A stretch of DNA of 64,000 nucleotides from Streptococcus pneumoniae. GTDB taxonomy: Bacteria > Bacillota > Bacilli > Lactobacillales > Streptococcaceae. The position numbers were made by a program, and so were the translations under genes. The first letter of the stretch is position 1. Every line of letters starts with the position of its first letter. Under the pieces are notes generated by a model. That model searched no databases. It was not told the DNA's origin and saw only the letters and a program-made list of their open reading frames with translations. Positions 9,204 through 18,000 of the stretch are shown in pieces. The stretch is from positions 434,001 through 498,000 of the forward strand of contig JBFDTN010000001.1 of assembly GCA_040719455.1 (NCBI GenBank), given 5' to 3'.

Positions 9204-9452
9204 AATTAGAAAAGTAGTAAAGAAATTGTTTCAAGAGAGCTTGTGGGTGGTGCAAACAAGTAGCAGTTATTTATGAAATTGGGCTAATGATACTGATGAA
9301 TTTGAAACCATAAAAATTCGGTGCGCACACCTTACAGTGCAACTTGTTGGAAGACGAGGATGAGAGATGGGTAAAGACTACCCATAAGAGAGGTGGCACC
9401 GCGCTGTAAGCGCCCTCATGCAGATATTTTTCTGTGTGTGGGTGCTTTTTTG
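9204..9452 (+). promoter_or_regulatory. T-box riboswitch, predicted tRNA-Trp specific
   Basis: The leader carries the canonical T-box sequence AGAGGTGGCACCGCG (9389-9403). It is followed by an intrinsic terminator whose arms are AGCGCCC (9409-9415) and GGGTGCT (9440-9446), then a T run (9446-9451). Stem I begins near AGAGAGCTTGTGGG (9235 on). The likely specifier is TGG (Trp) at 9280-9282, after ATGAAAT. The variable base in TGGC is C, which pairs with a G discriminator as in tRNA-Trp. Uncharged tRNA-Trp would stabilise the antiterminator and switch on the transporter. Specifier choice is by inspection. Confidence 0.92.
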
Positions 9453-9484
9453 TATTCAAATTTCATCAAAAGAAGGGAGAAGTC

Positions 9485-9520
9485 ATGATGAAACGATGGC
9501 GTATGAAGAGTGAAAAATGA
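9485..9520 (+). CDS. Possible 11-codon leader peptide containing Trp
   Basis: Between the T-box terminator and trpX lies MMKRWRMKSEK with a good Shine-Dalgarno (AGGGAGA, 9474-9480) five to nine bases before the ATG. It contains one Trp codon (9497-9499). It ends 31 bases before the trpX start. It may be translated only when the T-box reads through. No function is proven. Confidence 0.4.
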   Translation: MMKRWRMKSEK

Positions 9521-9551
9521 AGCTGGGAAAAATTTTTAAAGGAGAAAAGAT

Positions 9552-10556
9552 ATGCAAAATAAACGTTTAATGGCCATTGTTGGTGCTCTAGTGATTTTAG
9601 TTGTCGGTGCGATTGCATTTTCTAGCTTGTCTAGCGAGAAGGGTAAAAAAGGTGAAAATAATGCGGAAGTCGCAAAAGTTGGGGTCTTGCAGTTCGTGAC
9701 CCACGAAGCGCTTGATGAGATTTACCGCGGGATTCAAGACGGACTTGCAGAAGAAGGCTACAAAGGTGACAAGATTAAGATTGACTTTATGAACTCTGAG
9801 GGCGACCAAGGAAAAATTGCGACCATGAGTAAGCAACTAGTTTCAAATGGCAACCAAGTCTTGGTCGGTATCGCGACACCAGCGGCTCAAGGTCTTGCTA
9901 CTGCGACGAGTGATCTGCCAGTTATCATGGGAGCAATTACGGATCCTGTCGGTGCTAAATTGGTTGCAAGCCTTGAAAAACCAGGCGCAAATGTGACAGG
10001 AGTTGCCTGCCCACAACCGATTGCCCAACAGCTTGACTTGATTAAGAAAATCACACCAACTGCAAAAAAAATCGGTGTTCTTTACTCAAGCAATGAAGAC
10101 AATTCAAAATTGAATGTTGAAAAATTCACGGAATTGGCAGAAAAAGAAGGCTACACTGTACTTGCTTATCCAGTACCATCTAGCAACGAGATTGCCTCAA
10201 CTATGGCAGTCATGACTAGCAAGGTCGATGCGATTTGGGTTCCACAAGACAACGCGATTGCATCAGCCTTTAAGACAGTTGTTGCAAGTAACAAAGAAGC
10301 CAAAGTGCCAATCTTCCCAAGTGCAGACACCATGGTTAAAGAAGGTGGTTTAGCATCTGTTGTCGTAAGCCAGTACGGTCTTGGCGTTTCAACAGGAAAA
10401 ATGACAGCCAAGATTTTGAAGGGGGCAAAACCAGCTGACACACCAGTTGATGTGGTGGATCAAGGTGCACCAATCATTAACAAAAAAGTCGCAGCAGAAT
10501 TGGGAATTAAGATTCCTGAAGAAGTTGAGAAATCTGCTGGTGAAATCGTAGAATAA
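9552..10556 (+). CDS. trpX: Tryptophan ABC transporter substrate-binding protein
   Basis: The 334-aa protein belongs to the ABC_sub_bind family: KVGVLQFVTHEALDEIYRGI at about 43-62, then the two-lobe binding-protein fold with repeated ITDPVGA and PSADTMV elements. An N-terminal hydrophobic helix (about 7-26) lacks a lipobox cysteine, so the protein is probably held by an uncleaved anchor or released, not lipidated. It delivers the ligand to TrpY/TrpZ. Tryptophan as ligand follows from the T-box upstream and from known streptococcal trpXYZ loci, not from the sequence of the pocket. AAAGGAG precedes the ATG. Confidence 0.9.
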   Translation: MQNKRLMAIVGALVILVVGAIAFSSLSSEKGKKGENNAEVAKVGVLQFVTHEALDEIYRGIQDGLAEEGYKGDKIKIDFMNSEGDQGKIATMSKQLVSNGNQVLVGIATPAAQGLATATSDLPVIMGAITDPVGAKLVASLEKPGANVTGVACPQPIAQQLDLIKKITPTAKKIGVLYSSNEDNSKLNVEKFTELAEKEGYTVLAYPVPSSNEIASTMAVMTSKVDAIWVPQDNAIASAFKTVVASNKEAKVPIFPSADTMVKEGGLASVVVSQYGLGVSTGKMTAKILKGAKPADTPVDVVDQGAPIINKKVAAELGIKIPEEVEKSAGEIVE

Positions 10557-10573
10557 GGGAAATAAAAAGGAGA

Positions 10574-10620
10574 GAAGAGAGTGGGAATCGGCTAATGCCA
10601 ACGGATGGCTCACTCTTTTC
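10574..10620 (+). promoter_or_regulatory. Intercistronic hairpin between trpX and trpY
   Basis: A ten-bp stem (GAAGAGAGTG against CACTCTTTTC, one wobble) encloses a 27-base loop with further pairing. It could protect the trpX message or partly terminate, keeping the binding protein in excess over the membrane parts. Confidence 0.55.
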
Positions 10621-10640
10621 TTACAATATAGGAAGAAAAT

Positions 10641-11507
10641 ATGGTTGTATCAATAGTATCACAGGGTCTGGTCTGGTCTATTTTAGGACTTGGCATTTAC
10701 ATGACCTTTAGGATTTTGAATTTTCCAGATATGACAGCAGAAGGAAGTTTTCCTCTGGGAGGTGCGGTTGCAGTCACCCTCATCAGTAGTGGTATCAATC
10801 CCTTCCTTGCGACCCTTATAGCAGTTCTAGCTGGCTGTCTAGCTGGTCTTGCAACAGGATTGCTCTACACCAAGGGGAAAATTCCGACGCTTCTTTCAGG
10901 AATTTTGGTCATGACTTCTTGTCATTCCATTATGCTGATGATTATGGGGCGTGCCAATCTCGGTCTTCTAGGTACAAAGCAGATTCAGGATTATTTGCCC
11001 TTTAGCAATGGGGTCAATAACCTGATTGCAGGCTTGATTTTTGTAGCCTTTGTGATTATAGCTCTGCTCTTTTTCCTTGATACTAAGCTGGGACAGGCCT
11101 ATATCGCAACAGGGGATAATCCCGATATGGCAAGAAGTTTCGGTATTAATACGGATAGCATGGAGCTCATGGGCTTGGTCCTCTCAAACGGTGTCATTGC
11201 CCTAGCAGGGGCTCTGATTGCCCAACAAGAAGGCTATGCAGATGTCTCACGTGGTATCGGGGTTATCGTAGTTGGACTTGCCAGTCTCATCATCGGAGAA
11301 GTTCTTTTTAAGAGCCTAACCTTGGCAGAACGCTTGATGACCATTGTGATTGGAGCGATCGCCTATCAATTTCTTATCTGGGCGGTGATTGCACTTGGCT
11401 TTAATACCAGCTATCTCCGTATTTACAGTGCTGTGATTTTAGCCGTCTGCCTCATGATTCCAACCCTAAAAGCAAAATTCTTCAAAGGAGTGACCATTAG
11501 CAAATGA
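10641..11507 (+). CDS. trpY: Tryptophan ABC transporter permease
   Basis: The 288-aa protein has eight or nine hydrophobic segments and belongs to the branched-chain amino-acid-type permease family (LivH-like), with NFPDMTAEGSFPLGGAVAV near the N-terminus and an ATGDNPDMARSFGI loop at about 153-166. It forms the membrane channel of the TrpXYZ importer. AGGAAG lies before the ATG, and the stop overlaps the trpZ start (ATGA). Confidence 0.9.
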   Translation: MVVSIVSQGLVWSILGLGIYMTFRILNFPDMTAEGSFPLGGAVAVTLISSGINPFLATLIAVLAGCLAGLATGLLYTKGKIPTLLSGILVMTSCHSIMLMIMGRANLGLLGTKQIQDYLPFSNGVNNLIAGLIFVAFVIIALLFFLDTKLGQAYIATGDNPDMARSFGINTDSMELMGLVLSNGVIALAGALIAQQEGYADVSRGIGVIVVGLASLIIGEVLFKSLTLAERLMTIVIGAIAYQFLIWAVIALGFNTSYLRIYSAVILAVCLMIPTLKAKFFKGVTISK

Positions 11508-12262
11508 CAGCAATTGTAGAATTAGAACATGCCACAAAGGTGGTCAATAATGGCTTTGGCGAAGAAAAAGTCATCTTAAATCAAGTTTCTCTTACCATTC
11601 ATGAGCATGATTTTATCACGATTTTAGGGGGCAATGGTGCAGGAAAATCAACGCTGTTCAATGTGATTGCAGGAACCTTGCCTCTCACGAGCGGAACCAT
11701 TCGTATCTTGGGAGAAGATGTGACTGCTCTTTCCCCTGAAAAACGTGCCAAATATCTAGCACGAGTCTTTCAAGATCCTAAAATGGGAACAGCCCCTCGG
11801 ATGACCGTTGCAGAAAATCTCTTGATTGCCAAGTTCCGTGGAGAAGTACGGGGGCTTGTGCCTAGAAAACTCGCTAGTTACAAGGAAGAATTTCAAGCGA
11901 CGATTGATCAGATTGGAAATGGTCTTGAGAAACATTTGGATACACCGATTGAGTTTCTCTCAGGTGGTCAACGTCAAGCTTTGAGCCTTCTGATGGCGAC
12001 TTTGAAGCGGCCAGAATTGCTGCTCTTAGATGAGCATACAGCAGCTCTTGACCCTAAAACCAGTGTGGCGCTGATGGAATTGACCGACCGCTTTGTAACC
12101 AAGGACCAACTGACAGCCCTCATGATTACGCATCACATGGAAGATGCTCTCAAGTACGGCAATCGTCTTCTAGTCATGAAAGACGGTCAAATCATCAAGG
12201 ACTTGAATAAGGATGAAAAGAAAGCCATGAAATTGGAAGATTATTATCGCTTATTTGAATAA
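11504..12262 (+). CDS. trpZ: Tryptophan ABC transporter ATP-binding protein
   Basis: The 252-aa ATPase has Walker A GGNGAGKST (about 43-51), signature FLSGGQRQ (about 148-155), Walker B LLLLDEHTAALDP (about 168-180) and an H-loop (MITHHMEDA). The residue after DE in Walker B is His rather than the usual Pro, as is common in this subfamily. It energises tryptophan import together with TrpY. The 4-base overlap with trpY indicates translational coupling. Confidence 0.92.
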   Translation: MTAIVELEHATKVVNNGFGEEKVILNQVSLTIHEHDFITILGGNGAGKSTLFNVIAGTLPLTSGTIRILGEDVTALSPEKRAKYLARVFQDPKMGTAPRMTVAENLLIAKFRGEVRGLVPRKLASYKEEFQATIDQIGNGLEKHLDTPIEFLSGGQRQALSLLMATLKRPELLLLDEHTAALDPKTSVALMELTDRFVTKDQLTALMITHHMEDALKYGNRLLVMKDGQIIKDLNKDEKKAMKLEDYYRLFE

Positions 12263-12266
12263 TACA

Positions 12267-12294
12267 AATTCCCCAGTTGAGAGACTGGGGAATT
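12267..12294 (+). terminator. Terminator after trpZ
   Basis: A perfect 11-bp stem (AATTCCCCAGT with its complement) has a six-base loop; only a short T run follows. Confidence 0.75.
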
Positions 12295-12308
12295 AATGTT
12301 TTAAACGA

Positions 12309-12390
12309 TTTAGTTTTCATTTATTTTTACCTAACCTAAGTTCTGTCTGAGTCTCATTGCCTCGTATTAAATCAAAACGAAACAACCATA
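12309..12390 (+). repeat. Dispersed intergenic repeat, copy B (internally deleted)
   Basis: Left end TTTAGTTTT and right part CTAACCTAAGTTCTGTCTGAG, then ATTGCCTCGTATTAAATCA, match copies A, C and D. The palindromic centre is absent. Confidence 0.7.
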
Positions 12391-12440
12391 AAAAACTAAA
12401 GATAGGAAAGTAGTTGATGTGTTGATTTCCATCCTAGATT

Positions 12441-12469
12441 TTGATAAATTTCTGAAAAAATAGTATAAT
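12441..12469 (+). promoter_or_regulatory. rnjB promoter
   Basis: TTGATA (12441-12446), 17 bases, TATAAT (12464-12469). The leader is about 80 bases. Confidence 0.75.
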
Positions 12470-12558
12470 AGACTAGATATGCAAGAAATTGCAAAACTGT
12501 AATTCGACTTGGGCTTCCAAGGACCGTTAGTAAGAAATCATCACATGAAGGAGAAATC

Positions 12559-14220
12559 ATGAACAACATTAAAATAGTTGCTTTGGGCGGCGTGCGTGAA
12601 AATGGAAAAAACCTCTATGTCGCTGAAGTGGACGATTCGATTTTTGTACTGGATGCGGGACTTAAGTATCCAGAAAATGAACAGCTAGGAGTCGATGTGG
12701 TTATTCCGACCATGGATTACCTATTTGACAATAAAGACCGGATTGCAGGTGTCTTTTTGACCCACGGTCATGCGGATGCGATTGGGGCTTTGCCGTATCT
12801 TTTAGCAGAGGCGAAGGTTCCCGTTTTCGGATCAGAATTGACGATTGAACTCGCAAAGCTTTTTGTCAAAGGAAATGATGCCGTTAAGAAATTCAATGAT
12901 TTTCATGTCATTGATGAGAATACAGAGATTGACTTTGGCAGTACAGTGGTATCGTTCTTTCGAACGACCCACTCCATTCCTGAAAGTTTGGGTATCGTGC
13001 TAAAAACGTCAGAAGGAAATATCGTCTATACAGGGGATTTCCGTTTTGACCAAACTGCTAGTAGCTCTTATGCGACAGATTTTGGACGTTTGGGTGAGAT
13101 TGGTCGTGAAGGCGTTCTTGCTCTCTTGAGTGATTCGGCAAATGCTGATAGCAATGTTCAGGTGGCAAGCGATAGCGAAGTTGGCAAGGAAATCACCGAT
13201 ACGATTTCAGATTGGGATGGACGTGTGATTGTGGCAGCGGTTGCGAGCAATCTTTCTCGGATTCAGCAGGTCTTTGATGCTGCCGCAGCAAGCGGTCGCA
13301 GGGTCGTTTTGACGGGATTTGATATTGAAAATATCGTGCGAACAGCCCTTCGCTTGAAGAAATTATCCCTAGCAGATGAGCGCATTCTTATCAAGCCAAA
13401 AGAAATGAGCCAATTCGAGGATCAGGAATTGATTATCCTTGAAACAGGACGAATGGGCGAGCCGATTAATGGACTTCGCAAGATGTCTATCGGGCGTCAC
13501 CGTTATGTAGAGATTAAAGAGGGTGACCTTGTTTATATCGTGACTACACCATCGATTGCTAAAGAAGCAGTTGTGGCACGAGTGGAAAACATGATCTATC
13601 AAGCAGGTGGTGTGGTGAAACTCATTACGCAAAACTTGCGCGTGTCTGGTCATGCCAATGAACGAGACTTGCAGCTCATGCTTAATCTCTTGCAACCGAA
13701 CTATCTCTTTCCTATCCAGGGGGAATACCGTGAGCTTGCGGCTCATGCCAAGGCAGCTATGGCGGTGGGCATGGATCCTGACCATATTTTATTGCCAAAA
13801 CGAGGCAGTGTGATGGCCTATGAAAAAGGAGAGTTTGTCCCAGCAGGTAGTGTCCCAGCAGGTGATGTCTTGATTGATGGAAATGCGATTGGCGATGTGG
13901 GCAATATCGTTCTTCGTGACCGTAAGGTGTTGTCAGAAGACGGTATCTTTATCGTGGCGATTACGGTCAATCGTCGTGAGAAAAAGATTGTCTCTAAGGC
14001 TAAGGTTCATACTCGTGGATTTATCTATGTCAAGAAGAGCCGCGATATTCTAAGAGAAAGTGCAGATTTGATTAACAAAACTGTGGAAGATTACTTGTCG
14101 CAAGATAGCTTTGACTGGGGAGAATTGAAAGGCGCTGTGCGTGACAATCTCTCTAAATATCTCTTTGACCAAACCAAGCGTCGTCCAGCTATCCTACCAG
14201 TAGTGATGGAAGTCCGCTAG
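12559..14220 (+). CDS. rnjB: Ribonuclease J2-type metallo-beta-lactamase ribonuclease
   Basis: The 553-aa protein has the RNase J layout: beta-lactamase fold, beta-CASP insertion (about 210-360) and C-terminal domain. The metal motif expected as HxHxDH reads HGHADA (residues 69-74), so the last His is Ala. Such degeneration is typical of the J2 paralogue, which mainly supports RNase J1 in mRNA and rRNA processing. Length (553) and the estA gene next door also match streptococcal rnjB. AAGGAG precedes the ATG. Assignment to J2 rather than J1 rests on these points. Confidence 0.88.
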   Translation: MNNIKIVALGGVRENGKNLYVAEVDDSIFVLDAGLKYPENEQLGVDVVIPTMDYLFDNKDRIAGVFLTHGHADAIGALPYLLAEAKVPVFGSELTIELAKLFVKGNDAVKKFNDFHVIDENTEIDFGSTVVSFFRTTHSIPESLGIVLKTSEGNIVYTGDFRFDQTASSSYATDFGRLGEIGREGVLALLSDSANADSNVQVASDSEVGKEITDTISDWDGRVIVAAVASNLSRIQQVFDAAAASGRRVVLTGFDIENIVRTALRLKKLSLADERILIKPKEMSQFEDQELIILETGRMGEPINGLRKMSIGRHRYVEIKEGDLVYIVTTPSIAKEAVVARVENMIYQAGGVVKLITQNLRVSGHANERDLQLMLNLLQPNYLFPIQGEYRELAAHAKAAMAVGMDPDHILLPKRGSVMAYEKGEFVPAGSVPAGDVLIDGNAIGDVGNIVLRDRKVLSEDGIFIVAITVNRREKKIVSKAKVHTRGFIYVKKSRDILRESADLINKTVEDYLSQDSFDWGELKGAVRDNLSKYLFDQTKRRPAILPVVMEVR

Positions 14221-14257
14221 AGACTAGGAGCTAGTAAGGGAAAAGACTCATAAGGGA

Positions 14258-14306
14258 GTAAGAAAAGTATCTGCTTCATAAGCAGAAGCTTATCTTTCTC
14301 CTTTTT
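14258..14306 (+). terminator. Terminator-like hairpin between rnjB and estA
   Basis: The core TCTGCTT/AAGCAGA stem (14270-14286, loop CAT) is extended by further partial pairing on both sides and is followed by CTCCTTTTTCT. Confidence 0.6.
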
Positions 14307-14327
14307 CTAAATAAGAAAGGAAGAACG

Positions 14328-15113
14328 ATGGCTTTAATGAACATTACTTATTATTCACAAGTGATGGATTTGGATTTGTCGGTGCAAGTCCTCTACCCAG
14401 ATAAGGGGCGAGTGGACAATCCAGATGATACGGATATTCCAGTTTTGTATCTATTGCATGGTATGGGTGGCAAGGATACGACTTGGCTGCGGTTGACTGC
14501 CCTAGAGCGCTTGGTGAGAAAGACCAATCTCATCGTCGTTATGCCTGATACTCACAATGGCTGGTATGTCAATACCCAGTACGGCTATCCTTATTTTGAT
14601 GCCTTGGCAGTGGAATTGCCAGATGTTTTAAAACGCTTTTTCCCAAATATGACAGATAAACGTGATAAGACCTTTATCGCAGGCCTCTCGATGGGGGGCT
14701 ATGGTGCTATGCGCTTGGCGTTGGGGACCAATCGTTTTTCTCACGTTGCTAGCCTATCAGGGGCGCTTAGCTTTAAAGACTTTGACCCAAGAAAAGAAAG
14801 TTTGGGCAATCCTGCCTATTGGACAGGCACCTTTGGAGACATCACAGACTGGGAAAGTCCAGAAAATCCGAATTCTCTTATCAATCTAGCAAAAACAGCC
14901 GACAAGGACACGAAGATGTATATCTGGTGTGGGGAGCAGGACTTTTTGCTCGCTGCTAATGATTTTGCAGCCCAATCTTTCAAAGACTTGGGCTATGAGG
15001 TGGATTATCAGACAGCCCCTGGTCGGCATGAGTGGTACTACTGGGATAAGCAGTTGGAAGAGGTATTGTCTTTTCTACCGATTGATTTTCAGCTAGAGGA
15101 GCGGTTGTCTTAA
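14328..15113 (+). CDS. estA: Tributyrin-type esterase
   Basis: The 261-aa alpha/beta hydrolase belongs to the esterase D/EstA family. The nucleophile elbow GLSMGG has Ser121; likely triad partners are the Asp in CGEQDF (about 206) and the His in PGRHEW (about 233). Streptococcal EstA hydrolyses short-chain acyl esters and can remove acetyl groups from sugars. No signal peptide is seen, so it is probably cytosolic or released without a signal. AAAGGAAG precedes the ATG. Confidence 0.9.
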   Translation: MALMNITYYSQVMDLDLSVQVLYPDKGRVDNPDDTDIPVLYLLHGMGGKDTTWLRLTALERLVRKTNLIVVMPDTHNGWYVNTQYGYPYFDALAVELPDVLKRFFPNMTDKRDKTFIAGLSMGGYGAMRLALGTNRFSHVASLSGALSFKDFDPRKESLGNPAYWTGTFGDITDWESPENPNSLINLAKTADKDTKMYIWCGEQDFLLAANDFAAQSFKDLGYEVDYQTAPGRHEWYYWDKQLEEVLSFLPIDFQLEERLS

Positions 15114-15133
15114 GTAAGCTAGAGGAGTTTGCA

Positions 15134-15922
15134 ATGGAAGAATTGGTGAGCTATCGGCAGGAAAAATTAGCAGAAATACGAGCAATAGCAGAACAGTTAG
15201 AAGGTATCAAGGGAATATTCCTAGGAGGTTCCCTTGCCAATCAGACAGCGGATGCTTATTCTGATATTGATTTTCGGATTGTGGTAGATGATGTGATCAA
15301 TCCCTCAGATGTGCTGGTTCATTGCTTTAAGGAATTGACAGACTGTTTATTTATGGAAGAACAGTATGCTCATTTTGCAGTGGTCCATTTTAGACAATTT
15401 GTGAAGTTGGATCTCTTTATTTATCAGAAAAAGCAGGTCCAACCCTCTTTATGGTTGAAAGATATAGCGATTCTCCGAGATGAAGGGGACTATTTACAGA
15501 CCATAAAAGAAGCCTCCCAAGCCCTTGAATTCACGGTTGAGCAAGACCAATTAGATGAGTATCTTTCTAAGTATTATGCCTACTTACATGAATGGGTGAG
15601 GCGGACAAAACGAGCTGAGAAGACCTATGCCCTCCATTGCCTTTTAGGAATGCGCCACATTTTGGTAAGTCTTTCCTATCTCAATCAGTCGCTATTACCC
15701 AACAGTCTTGGAGATTGGAGTAAGTATGAGGGGCAAAAATCGCACCTTGATGCGGAAGTGGCTTCTCTTTGTAGCAAGTATCCAGTAGAAAATAGGGATA
15801 TGGAAGCCCTGACGGAGGCCGTTAGACAAGAAGCGCTTTTGCTTGCAAAAACCTATCAGCTGGAGGTTGATCTAGACCAGTTTGAGGATGTTGTAAGACT
15901 CTACCGTAAGTATGGCTCCTAG
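15134..15922 (+). CDS. Nucleotidyltransferase-fold protein, aminoglycoside-adenylyltransferase-like
   Basis: The 262-aa cytosolic protein has the polymerase-beta-type motif GGSLANQ...SDIDFRI (residues 31-48) with the two metal-binding aspartates in DID (44-46), then a helical C-terminal half. This resembles AadE/AadK-type adenylyltransferases, but the match to resistance enzymes is distant and the substrate cannot be read from the sequence. AGAGGAG precedes the ATG. Nothing shows that it confers resistance. Confidence 0.7.
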   Translation: MEELVSYRQEKLAEIRAIAEQLEGIKGIFLGGSLANQTADAYSDIDFRIVVDDVINPSDVLVHCFKELTDCLFMEEQYAHFAVVHFRQFVKLDLFIYQKKQVQPSLWLKDIAILRDEGDYLQTIKEASQALEFTVEQDQLDEYLSKYYAYLHEWVRRTKRAEKTYALHCLLGMRHILVSLSYLNQSLLPNSLGDWSKYEGQKSHLDAEVASLCSKYPVENRDMEALTEAVRQEALLLAKTYQLEVDLDQFEDVVRLYRKYGS

Positions 15923-15935
15923 TCTAGATCTGAAA

Positions 15936-15989
15936 ATGATTGAGACAAAGTTAGTCCTTAGGACATTTGATGATAAACGAGAACGATGA
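15936..15989 (+). pseudogene. 17-codon remnant resembling a GNAT acetyltransferase N-terminus
   Basis: The frame encodes MIETKLVLRTFDDKRER and ends at a TGA that overlaps the ATG of the ABC-F gene. The METxRLxLRxF pattern is the usual start of RimJ/RimL-type acetyltransferases, so this may be the stump of a deleted gene. It may now serve as a short coupled leader for the ABC-F protein, which has only a poor Shine-Dalgarno of its own. Confidence 0.4.
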
Positions 15990-17884
15990 TTATATTACAA
16001 GGAAATAAGATTGAGCGCTCCTTTGCAGGGGAAGTGCTCTTTGAAAATATCAATTTGCAGGTGGACGAACGGGACCGGATTGCCCTTGTCGGGAAAAATG
16101 GTGCTGGTAAGTCGACCTTGCTCAAAATTTTGGTGGGTGAAGAAGCTGCGACCAGCGGAGAAATCAACCGTAAGAAGGATTTGTCCCTGTCTTATCTGGC
16201 GCAAAACAGCCGGTTTGAATCGGAAAATACCATTTATGAAGAGATGTTGCAGGTCTTCTCTAGTCTAAGCCAGACGGAAAAACGCTTGCGGGACATGGAA
16301 TTGCAAATGGGTGAGCTGACTGGCTCAGCCTTAGACCAGCTGATTCAGACCTATGACAGTCTGTCAGAGGAATTCCGCCTAGCAGGCGGTTTCACCTACG
16401 AAGCAGATATCCGCGCTATTTTAAATGGCTTCAAGTTTGATGAGTCCATGTGGCAGATGAAGATTTCAGCCCTTTCAGGTGGGCAAAATACCCGACTGGC
16501 CTTGGCAAAGATGCTCCTTGAAAAGCCAGAATTACTAGTGCTGGACGAGCCGACCAACCACTTGGATATTGAAACTATTGCTTGGCTTGAAAACTACCTG
16601 GTGCATTATAAGGGAGCCCTCATCATTGTCAGCCATGACCGCTATTTCTTAGATAAGGTAGCGACTGTTACCCTTGATTTGACAGCGACTTCCTTGGATC
16701 GCTACGTAGGGAATTACTCGACCTTTGTGGAGCTAAAAGAGCAGAAGCTATTGACCGAATGGCAGAACTATGAAAAGCAGCAAAAGGAAATTGCCAAGCT
16801 AGAAGACTTTGTTCAAAAGAATATCGTCCGAGCTTCCACCACCAAGCGAGCTCAGGCAAGGCGCAAGCAGTTGGAGAAAATGGAGCGTCTGGATAAGCCG
16901 ACCTTGGGGCAAAAGTCTGCCAATATGGCCTTTCATTCGGACAAGACATCTGGCAATATTGTCCTGACTGTTGAGCAGGCTGCGGTGGGCTACAATGGGG
17001 AGATTCTCTCTGAGCCCATTCACATTGATCAGAGAAAACTCGACGCCATTGCTATTGTAGGGCCAAACGGAATCGGAAAAACAACCCTCTTAAAATCCAT
17101 CATCGGCCAGATTCCTTTTATCAAGGGAGAAGCGAAATTCGGTGCCAATGTTGAGGTGGGCTATTATGACCAGACCCAGTCTGCTCTGACTCCGTCTAAT
17201 TCTGTACTAGAAGAACTATGGTCTGCCTTTCCAACGACCCCTGAAGTGGAGATTCGTAACCGTCTAGGAGCCTTTCTCTTCTCAGGTGATGATGTCAAAA
17301 AATCCATTGCCATGCTTTCTGGTGGGGAAAAAGCGCGGGTCTTGCTCGCTAAACTGTCCATGGAAAACAATAATTTTCTGATTTTGGACGAGCCGACCAA
17401 CCACCTAGACATCGATAGCAAGGAAGTCTTGGAAAATGCCCTGATTCAGTATGACGGAACCCTCCTTTTTGTCAGCCACGACCGTTATTTCATCAATCGG
17501 GTGGCAACCAAGGTTCTTGAATTGTCAGAGACAGGCAGCACCCTCTACTTGGGCGATTACGATTATTATCTGGAGAAAAAAGCAGAGCAAGTCGCAAGCC
17601 TAGAAGAGCAGAAAGAAGCGGTCAGCACAATGACTTCTAGCGGTGCAACGGACTACCAAGCCCAGAAGGAAAATCAGAAAGAGCAACGTAAAATCGCTCG
17701 CAGGATTGAGCAAATTGAAGCAGAGATTGATCAGCTAGAGACACGTTCTGCTCAGCTACAAGCAGCCATGCTTGAGACCAATGACGTGGGCGAATTGACC
17801 GACCTCCAAAAAGAACTTGACCAGTTGTCGCACCAGCAGGAAGAGCTGATGCAGGAATGGGAAGAGCTTTCGGAACGTGTCTAG
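15986..17884 (+). CDS. ABC-F ATPase (YdiF-like)
   Basis: The 632-aa soluble protein has two ABC domains joined by a linker. Walker A GKNGAGKST is at 36-44 and the second (GPNGIGKTT) at about 357-365. LSGGQ and LSGGE signatures, two DEPTNHLD Walker B motifs and a C-terminal coiled coil (about 545-630) are present; there are no membrane segments. ABC-F proteins act on the ribosome to relieve translational problems. Length and C-terminal extension place it near YdiF, a housekeeping member, rather than the shorter resistance types. The start is ATGA-coupled to the preceding 17-codon frame. Confidence 0.9.
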   Translation: MIILQGNKIERSFAGEVLFENINLQVDERDRIALVGKNGAGKSTLLKILVGEEAATSGEINRKKDLSLSYLAQNSRFESENTIYEEMLQVFSSLSQTEKRLRDMELQMGELTGSALDQLIQTYDSLSEEFRLAGGFTYEADIRAILNGFKFDESMWQMKISALSGGQNTRLALAKMLLEKPELLVLDEPTNHLDIETIAWLENYLVHYKGALIIVSHDRYFLDKVATVTLDLTATSLDRYVGNYSTFVELKEQKLLTEWQNYEKQQKEIAKLEDFVQKNIVRASTTKRAQARRKQLEKMERLDKPTLGQKSANMAFHSDKTSGNIVLTVEQAAVGYNGEILSEPIHIDQRKLDAIAIVGPNGIGKTTLLKSIIGQIPFIKGEAKFGANVEVGYYDQTQSALTPSNSVLEELWSAFPTTPEVEIRNRLGAFLFSGDDVKKSIAMLSGGEKARVLLAKLSMENNNFLILDEPTNHLDIDSKEVLENALIQYDGTLLFVSHDRYFINRVATKVLELSETGSTLYLGDYDYYLEKKAEQVASLEEQKEAVSTMTSSGATDYQAQKENQKEQRKIARRIEQIEAEIDQLETRSAQLQAAMLETNDVGELTDLQKELDQLSHQQEELMQEWEELSERV

Positions 17885-18000
17885 CTAGATGTACGCTTTC
17901 TTGATGAAGGCCTCAAGATATGCTACATAGGGGGCAGCCTTGTTATGGTCAAGTGAAATAGAGAATGAACACGCTAGGGGGACTGAAGTTGGAGAAAAGT

